Below, piece after piece: positions 58,701 through 64,000 of a stretch of DNA of 64,000 nt. Each line of letters opens with the position of its first letter. Within the stretch, counting starts at the first letter, position 1. The notes beneath the pieces are model-generated. The model ran no database searches. It worked only from the letters and a program-made list of their open reading frames with translations, and had not been told where the DNA came from. Both the position numbers and the translations under genes were made by a program. This stretch comes from Lethocerus indicus (taxonomy: Eukaryota > Arthropoda > Insecta > Hemiptera > Belostomatidae): the NCBI GenBank assembly GCA_019843655.1, contig JACDQD010000009.1:2235204-2299203 (forward strand). Direction: 5' to 3'.

Positions 58701-59000
58701 AACGGAATCGAACTGTGGGGATCCACCAAGCCGTCTAATTCTTATAGACACCAATCCTTGCAATCCGTAATCCTACGAAAAATTACCAACGCCCCACCAT
58801 ATGTCTCTAACAGAATAATCCACAATGACCTAAAAGTACCATTCGTTAGAGAATTAGCAGCTTCCCGGTATAAATCCTTCCATTCCAAACTATCCCTTCA
58901 TTCCAATCCCTTAATTCAACAACTTTCCTCGCTTCACCTTCCCGAAAATCCCGTGCGTCGCCTAAAGCGGAAATGGCCACGCGATTTCCTTACCACCTGA
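58701..59000 (+). pseudogene. Jockey-like ORF2, C-terminal 99 codons
   Basis: The frame is open from the truncation point to TGA at 58998-59000. It begins NGIELWGSTKPSN, where the family has YGIELWG. It continues LRKITNAPPYVSNRIIHNDL, HSKLSLHSNPLIQQLSSLHL and ends PVRRLKRKWPRDFL. These blocks are typical of the region after the reverse-transcriptase domain in Jockey-clade elements. The reading frame has no disruption in this segment, unlike the minus-strand fragments at 11.5 and 20.6 kb, so the insertion is probably younger. There is no start codon, endonuclease or reverse-transcriptase core, so it cannot make a working protein. Confidence 0.92.
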
Positions 59001-59138
59001 GTAAGGGCAGGAGCGGGAGTACCATCATTGGGTGGCTTCTCCTTCGAGAGTTAAGTGAGTGCCTGTCAAGTGAGATCAGTGTCACTAGATACAATATAAA
59101 TTGTAGTCGTGACTGGACCAATAAAGGAGAAAAAAAAA
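58701..59138 (+). mobile_element. 5'-truncated Jockey-like LINE insertion with poly(A) and 12-bp duplication
   Basis: A 438-bp non-LTR insertion. The 12-mer AGATTCTACGAA lies at 58691-58702 and at 59138-59149, overlapping the element edges by one or two bases. It contains the last 99 codons of ORF2, a 3' untranslated region of about 130 bases with AATAAA at 59120-59125, and an A-run at 59130-59138. Severe 5' truncation, A-tail and a duplication of this size are the hallmarks of target-primed reverse transcription. Confidence 0.93.
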
Positions 59139-59149
59139 GATTCTACGAA

Positions 59150-60884
59150 TATACAGTTTAATATTATAACAGCCGGAAGGATTTGTCCCTTGAAAACAAT
59201 GCCCAGGATTGAGTTATTCGGGGATTTTGAATTCATTCTGCCGACTCGGTTGGACGTAGAGAGAGAGGTCTGACTGACTGTTCCATACCTCTGGGGAGTC
59301 ATCTCTTTGTATGCTAATTATTTTAGGAGCTCCACCTTTCAATTTGTAACCCCTCCCCCCCTTCACCCGTGCCTCGGATTGATTGCCGGGCTTTATGCCG
59401 CGTCGCCCCTCAACCGTCGCCTTAGCACCAATTACGTTGCCTAATTGGGTTCTCCGGGCCCCGACGCTTATTCATCAAGCGCCGAGGCTGAATTTTTCGG
59501 CTATCGTCGTTTGACCGACCGGAATTGACGGGAAAATTATATATATATTATTAGGGGTACACTAAAGTAATCAACATTTTGACTTTGCTAAAAAAGAAAC
59601 TATAATTATTAATCTACTATATATTCACCGATATTATCAACAACTCTCCACTGCCACTTTTCCGGCAAATTTTCGATTCCCCTCTTGAAGAACTCCTCAA
59701 GAACAAAATACATTTTATCAAACTGTATTTAACGCCCTACTGATTTTGTTGTTTTCGGTGTTTGACCGAAATATGCATTCGGACGCCATCATCATCCTAG
59801 GCAAATACATATTTACAAACGGGTCGCAAGTTTTTACTAAAAAAAGCCGAATTAGCCGAATTTATTGTTGAGTTAGGTCAAATTAGAGTGGGGCAATTTT
59901 GTCGCGTATGAAACGGTCGGCGGTGCGTAGCCTAATTCCGGCCCCTTTCTCGGCTGGGGGCTGAATTATTCCGGGCCGAATTGGACAGCGTTCTGAAATT
60001 CATTGCGGCCGTCGCGACGGGCCTTTCCCGCAAATTAAGACCCTCCGGAGCGAAAGAGAGTGAGAGAGAGAGAGGGAGGGAGGGAGTGAGAGGCGGGGGC
60101 AGGGGAAAGCCGGAGTATAATTTTATTATTTAATAAGACGAGATTAAACTCTATTTTTAATTTAGCGCAGAGACGAAAAACCACGTCCGACGAGCCGGGG
60201 ATGTTCGTTCAATTTCGTACAATTTACTTTGGGGGGGTCGGGACGCAGGGCCGGCTCATGCATTCTAAATCAGGCCGTTAACCACAGTTTAGGGCTCCCC
60301 CCGTACCCGGTAGGCAGCGCTACGTTTTTCTCATTGTGCCCTCCCCACCCCGTGTACAGCGAAGCTTTTACTTTAAAAAGGACGAAAGGAAGGAGGATTC
60401 GGCGGCTTAGAAATTGATTAACCGGCCTTCTCGGGTAGTTTACCCGTACAATACGCTTTTGAAATGTAAATATCATCTCAGATTACTAAGTAAATGTCCG
60501 CCTGTGAAATACAAACCTGCTCCGATGAATGACGACAGAGACTCATAAACGTACACCGTGTACATTGGTTTCAGAGGCCATACAATTCTATGATTTTATG
60601 AAACTTTGTTCAAATTAATATTTTTTATTGAAAAATATGGACAACGAGTATTTATATTTATCAATCCGACCGTGTACAGTCATTACATTCTGTCCCCAAC
60701 CGAACTTTCGGTTCAATTAAAACTTCTACCAATAAATCGAGCGTGGATCTGCATGAACTCTAGGTATAGAACTTTAGATTCTACGAGTATACAGTTTAAA
60801 ATTCATACTTTATTTATTTATACGTATATAATATATGTATTATACTACTCACCCTACTGACACGAAGATCTACTGAAACCGGAA
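59150..60884. other. No gene seen; GC-rich block and purine tract
   Basis: A GC-rich block at about 59345-59530 and another at 59920-60110 that includes a GA/GGGA purine tract (60056-60084). Short unrecognised frames only. At 60775-60797 AGATTCTACGAGTATACAGT resembles the right flank of the Jockey insertion (see findings). Confidence 0.45.
60056..60084. repeat. (GA)n/(GGGA)n purine tract
   Basis: About 29 bases of GA followed by GGGA units inside GC-rich sequence. Confidence 0.85.
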
Positions 60885-60932
60885 GCTGCGGTATTCCGAA
60901 CCATCGCAGACCGCAAAACAGGCATCTAAACA
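60885..60932 (-). repeat. Remnant of fold-back family A, constant end only
   Basis: CTGCGGTATTCCGAACCATC and GCAGACCGCAAAACAGGCAT match the reverse-orientation constant end of family A (GGTATTCCAACCCCTCGCAG, ACCACAAAACAGGTATG). Preceding GAAACCGG is a further trace. No arms remain. Confidence 0.65.
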
Positions 60933-62887
60933 ACTTGTTAATTGTAAACGTTCTATTGTAACTCGCGAGTTTTGTTATTTACGATTTTATACTTTTTTAA
61001 CCGTACGCCATTTGGTAGACGCGGCAAGGGAACGTTCTCCACTTTGTCACATCGCCAATTGTGTACTATATTAAAGCGATAAACTAAACGTCTCTAATTA
61101 GCATTCTCCGAGTGCTTAGTCGTATTCGGGGAGCGGCGGGGGTAGGCCCCTGGGACATGACAATAACCCCCTCGGATGTGTATCTACTGTGTTATGCGAT
61201 ACCGAACTGCGGTAGTCACGCCACTCGGCGATAACTAAATTTCCGGGGATCGGATCTCGCTCCGTTCATATTTTCCGATGCTTAAAATTGATTTACGGCC
61301 GCCGGATAATTCGGTTTTCAAGCCCTCTTCGGTCACCAAGGCGGGCAATGCAGCACATGACTCGCCAACTTCTTGATCGTTATTTAATTAAATAACGCAC
61401 CGTCTACATTTTTGAACATGGCTTTTGAAGGTCCAATTAAACTGCTGTTACCTTTATATAATCGGATTGTGCCATTTCTTGTATAACCATCGTAAGTAGC
61501 AATCGGGCAGTAAGGCAGTGCTGGTGAAATATTAGCACGTATTTTTTTTCCACTGTATTCCCATTTTTAAATTATAGTATCTCTGATACTGCTTTCTGAT
61601 TCTCTCCGTATTCTGACGATGGCAATATAATATTTGATTCACTTTTTATCAATGGCGTCTTATTTTGAAGCTACTCTAATTACGAATGGTAATCAGTCTG
61701 AGGGCAAGTACATAGTTTGAATGTTGCGGAACAAATTACAGAATAGAAGTTCACTATAATCTTTAAACAAGGCCGAGTTATCGAAAATTACTTTTCAGTA
61801 TAAATTCATAGCACTTTTGATTGGATCTATCAATCAACCACGAAAATTAGAACAACCCCGATAAATAGGGTGGAGTGGGAATTTAATGAAGTAATTATAT
61901 GTAATTGTAGAATAAATGTTTCCACTAATGTTCAGTAATCTCCGACGAGATATACTAGGCCCAGTGGCTCTGATGAACCGTCATATTTGATGGGGCCAAA
62001 GTGGGGCCGTTATTAAGGCTATTAGGGCGCAAATGGATGACCGGCCGCTGTTGAATCGCGGCTCCCACTCCATTAAACCTGTATCGCCGTTGGGCCTTTG
62101 AAGTAATCGGTTATTTGCGTTTCAGAGTCTTAGACTCTATTCACGGATAGAAAACGGCCTTTTAAATTGGACTAAATAATAACTACTACATAATAGTTAA
62201 CTCCAGCCAGTTTAAAGTTCGAGAAAAATTCGGTACTGCCGTATTGTACAAATTTTAAAATACTTTTAAAAATACGTATATATTGGGACTTGATTATACT
62301 TGTTATATATACAGTGACTGTAGTCACTCGCCTTTTGGGTTCACTGCACTATAAATGCTGTGCTCACTCTAGGCGCCGGTTGACAGTGTATACGACCGGT
62401 CGTATACCGCCGTCAGAACTATAACTTTGTCTGTATAGTCCGCATAAACTGTCGTGTTCGCCGGTTATTAACTGAGACACTCTGCACGGGGCACTCCCGG
62501 CTTGGCGTGAAAACCACCCTCCTTAAGTATATTGCGTACATTTTTTTTACATTAATTAAGTTTTTCATGTGTATCATCCAAAACGTAAACGAAAGAAATA
62601 ATACTAATAATGTAAGTAACGGAATTCAGTAATATAGGAGAATAAAAATGATGTTTGTATTTCAATCCGTTCCGGCTCGCGTGGCCTAAGCTTCAGCCCA
62701 TCGATCATGTCCTGTCAGCTTCACAAGATCGCAAAAGTGCCTTCCAAGGGGGTTAGCCCCAACATATGTACCGTTAACTTGTACACTTGTGGGGGGGGTG
62801 TTAATTTTTTGTCATCTGTCGGCGTGCCCAACATAGCTCAGTTGTTGGAGATAACATATTTTTTGTTATTTTACTTAATTCTCCCTT
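60933..62887. other. No gene seen
   Basis: Unique DNA, GC-rich near 61120-61340, otherwise AT-rich. Contains the perfect palindrome at 62388 listed separately. Confidence 0.5.
62388..62407. repeat. Perfect 20-bp palindrome
   Basis: GTATACGACCGGTCGTATAC reads the same on both strands. With one gap the symmetry extends outward to TGACAG on the left and CCGTCA on the right. A smaller inverted repeat GTGACTGTAGTCAC lies 75 bases upstream (62313-62326). Confidence 0.9.
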
Positions 62888-62888
62888 C

Positions 62889-62945
62889 TGGTCAACGTGT
62901 GTGAAAGTTCTTCTCTCAATGCTACCTGGGTTTGTTCAATTGTAG
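62889..62945 (+). repeat. Interspersed repeat family B, copy B4
   Basis: CTGGTCAACGTGTGTGAAAG, TTCTTCTCTCAATGCTACCT and GGGTTTGTTCAA match the B2/B3 blocks in order. Confidence 0.65.
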
Positions 62946-63425
62946 CAAATTTGAATTGAATTCACTTGGAATTTTATTCTGTTTTCTCCCCACATGGGGA
63001 ATTCTACTTTTGCATTCCGGCCGGGTTAATCGCCGACCGTGCAGGCCCAGTATATTTCGGGTCGGGATATTTTTAATTAAGTCTTTTTTAAATCGGGTCC
63101 CCGGGGCAGGGTGGGGAACGGACCCCGAAGCGGTGGGTTTCGTTCGGTTTGATTGGTACTAAAAGGCAGATGTGGCCAAATGGGTTTCTCCGGGGGATGT
63201 TGTTATTATCGGGATAGGGCCGGCTGTGGCACGCACGTCCCCGCTCTACCCTTCGCCCCTTCGCTTTTTATACCTCTCCTCAGAATTTCTCTTTCTATCA
63301 AGCCTCGGTCCGAGGCATCGAATTTTGTTTCGGTGACTGCCCAATTGGACCGCCGGAATTGGAATTTTCATCGGAGAGGTCCCGTCGAGAAATCTGTATT
63401 TTGACCGGATCGACCGGTTGATTAA

Positions 63426-63592
63426 CCTATTAAGTACCGTAGGCCCCAAATGGGGATCAGTTAATTTTTTTCTGACAAAATATTTGACAAACTGGTTTTA
63501 AAAACATATTTGGAGGTACTATTTGATAATAACGCATCGTAATAAGTAAATATATGCAAAATTTTCAGAAAAAAAATTTTGTACTTAATGGG
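63426..63592. mobile_element. Nonautonomous TTAA element (piggyBac-type MITE), copy P2
   Basis: A 167-bp relative of P1. The left end CCTATTAAGTACCGTAGGCC follows TTAA (63422-63425). The right end GTACTTAATGGG is followed by TTAT, a one-base decay of TTAA. Both ends match P1 closely for 30-70 bases (left: TACCGTAGGCCCCAAATGG; right: TTTGATAATAACGCATC and GTACTTAATGGGTTA). The middle is about 120 bases shorter than in P1. Confidence 0.88.
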
Positions 63593-63596
63593 TTAT

Positions 63597-64000
63597 GTTA
63601 AAGCTCGAACCGAACATTAAGAGGTTCCCCGAGGACCCACGATCAAGAGGAAATAAATTACTTAACGGTATGAGAAAAAATGTTTTTCTGATTCCAACCA
63701 GACAATAAATACCTGTACGTCACAGAAATAATCGAGTGCGGCTCGAACTGTTTACTTGTAGAAGATTTACGAGAATAAAAGAACACAACGGAACTAATTT
63801 ACTGTAATGATGATGCCTACGTCGGTTTGGAAAAATCAGGGGTTCGTATCCCGACAGGGGGTTGGTTCGAAAATTTGAATTTCCTATTAATATTTCTCGA
63901 GTTGTATCTGCAGGGCGGAGGCCGGCACGTAATCTCCTCTTCGGGGGGGTTGCGCTCTTTCAGTTTCCACCGTTGCCTACCATCCCCCCCTCTTTAAATA
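63597..64000. other. No gene seen
   Basis: AT-rich to mixed DNA to the window end, with short G and C runs (63943-63990). Nothing recognisable. Confidence 0.5.

Noticed and set aside
51820..63860. Possible tRNA genes at GGGATTCGAACTG (51837) and GGGGTTCGTATCCC (63839)
   Set aside because: T-arm-like motifs only; no acceptor, D or anticodon arms could be folded around them.
1..64000. CRISPR arrays, operons, prophage or other prokaryotic systems
   Set aside because: No regularly spaced identical repeats, no ribosome-binding sites with long frames and no gene clusters; the sequence is eukaryotic.

Overview
The window reads as gene-poor arthropod (most likely insect) nuclear DNA. The animal-type transposon relics support this: mariner, piggyBac, a Jockey-like LINE and a DUF4817-type transposase. 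So do the long CT/GA/AT microsatellites, the moderately AT-rich background with GC-rich islands, and the absence of long open frames or bacterial gene spacing. I cannot name the species.

Host coding sequence is almost absent. The one convincing piece is a 91-nt internal exon on the plus strand at 32818-32908. It has a polypyrimidine tract and AG in front, GTAAGT behind, and one open frame of three. I do not recognise its protein. If it is real, the window is largely intron of one long gene, with more than 30 kb on each side. GC-rich, CpG-rich patches (about 17.6-17.9, 22.2-22.45, 35.7-36.2, 44.4-44.6, 45.4-45.9 and 55.5-56.1 kb) may be conserved regulatory DNA, but one sequence cannot show that.

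The rest is mobile DNA and its debris. Left part (0-32 kb): a fold-back repeat at the edge, family-C repeats, two decayed minus-strand Jockey-like fragments (11.5 and 20.6 kb), a TTAA-flanked piggyBac-type MITE (21.5 kb) and an internally deleted mariner with intact ends and a TA duplication (27875-28470). Centre (33-48 kb): a broken piggyBac transposase (34.75-35.55 kb) and a cluster of fold-back family A copies at 37.1, 38.6, 40.8, 44.7 and 47.0 kb. Right part (49-64 kb): a 190-bp direct repeat pair (49.8/50.1 kb), a transposase N-terminus relic (56.3 kb), another family A copy (57.75 kb), a 5'-truncated Jockey-like insertion with poly(A) and 12-bp duplication (58.7-59.15 kb), and a second piggyBac-type MITE (63.4 kb).

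The most interesting element is family A. It has long inverted arms, one constant end and one variable end. Four copies lie between perfect direct repeats of 12-13 bp, an unusual combination for a fold-back DNA element. I found no sign of an operon, CRISPR array, RNA gene or intact mobile-element gene.
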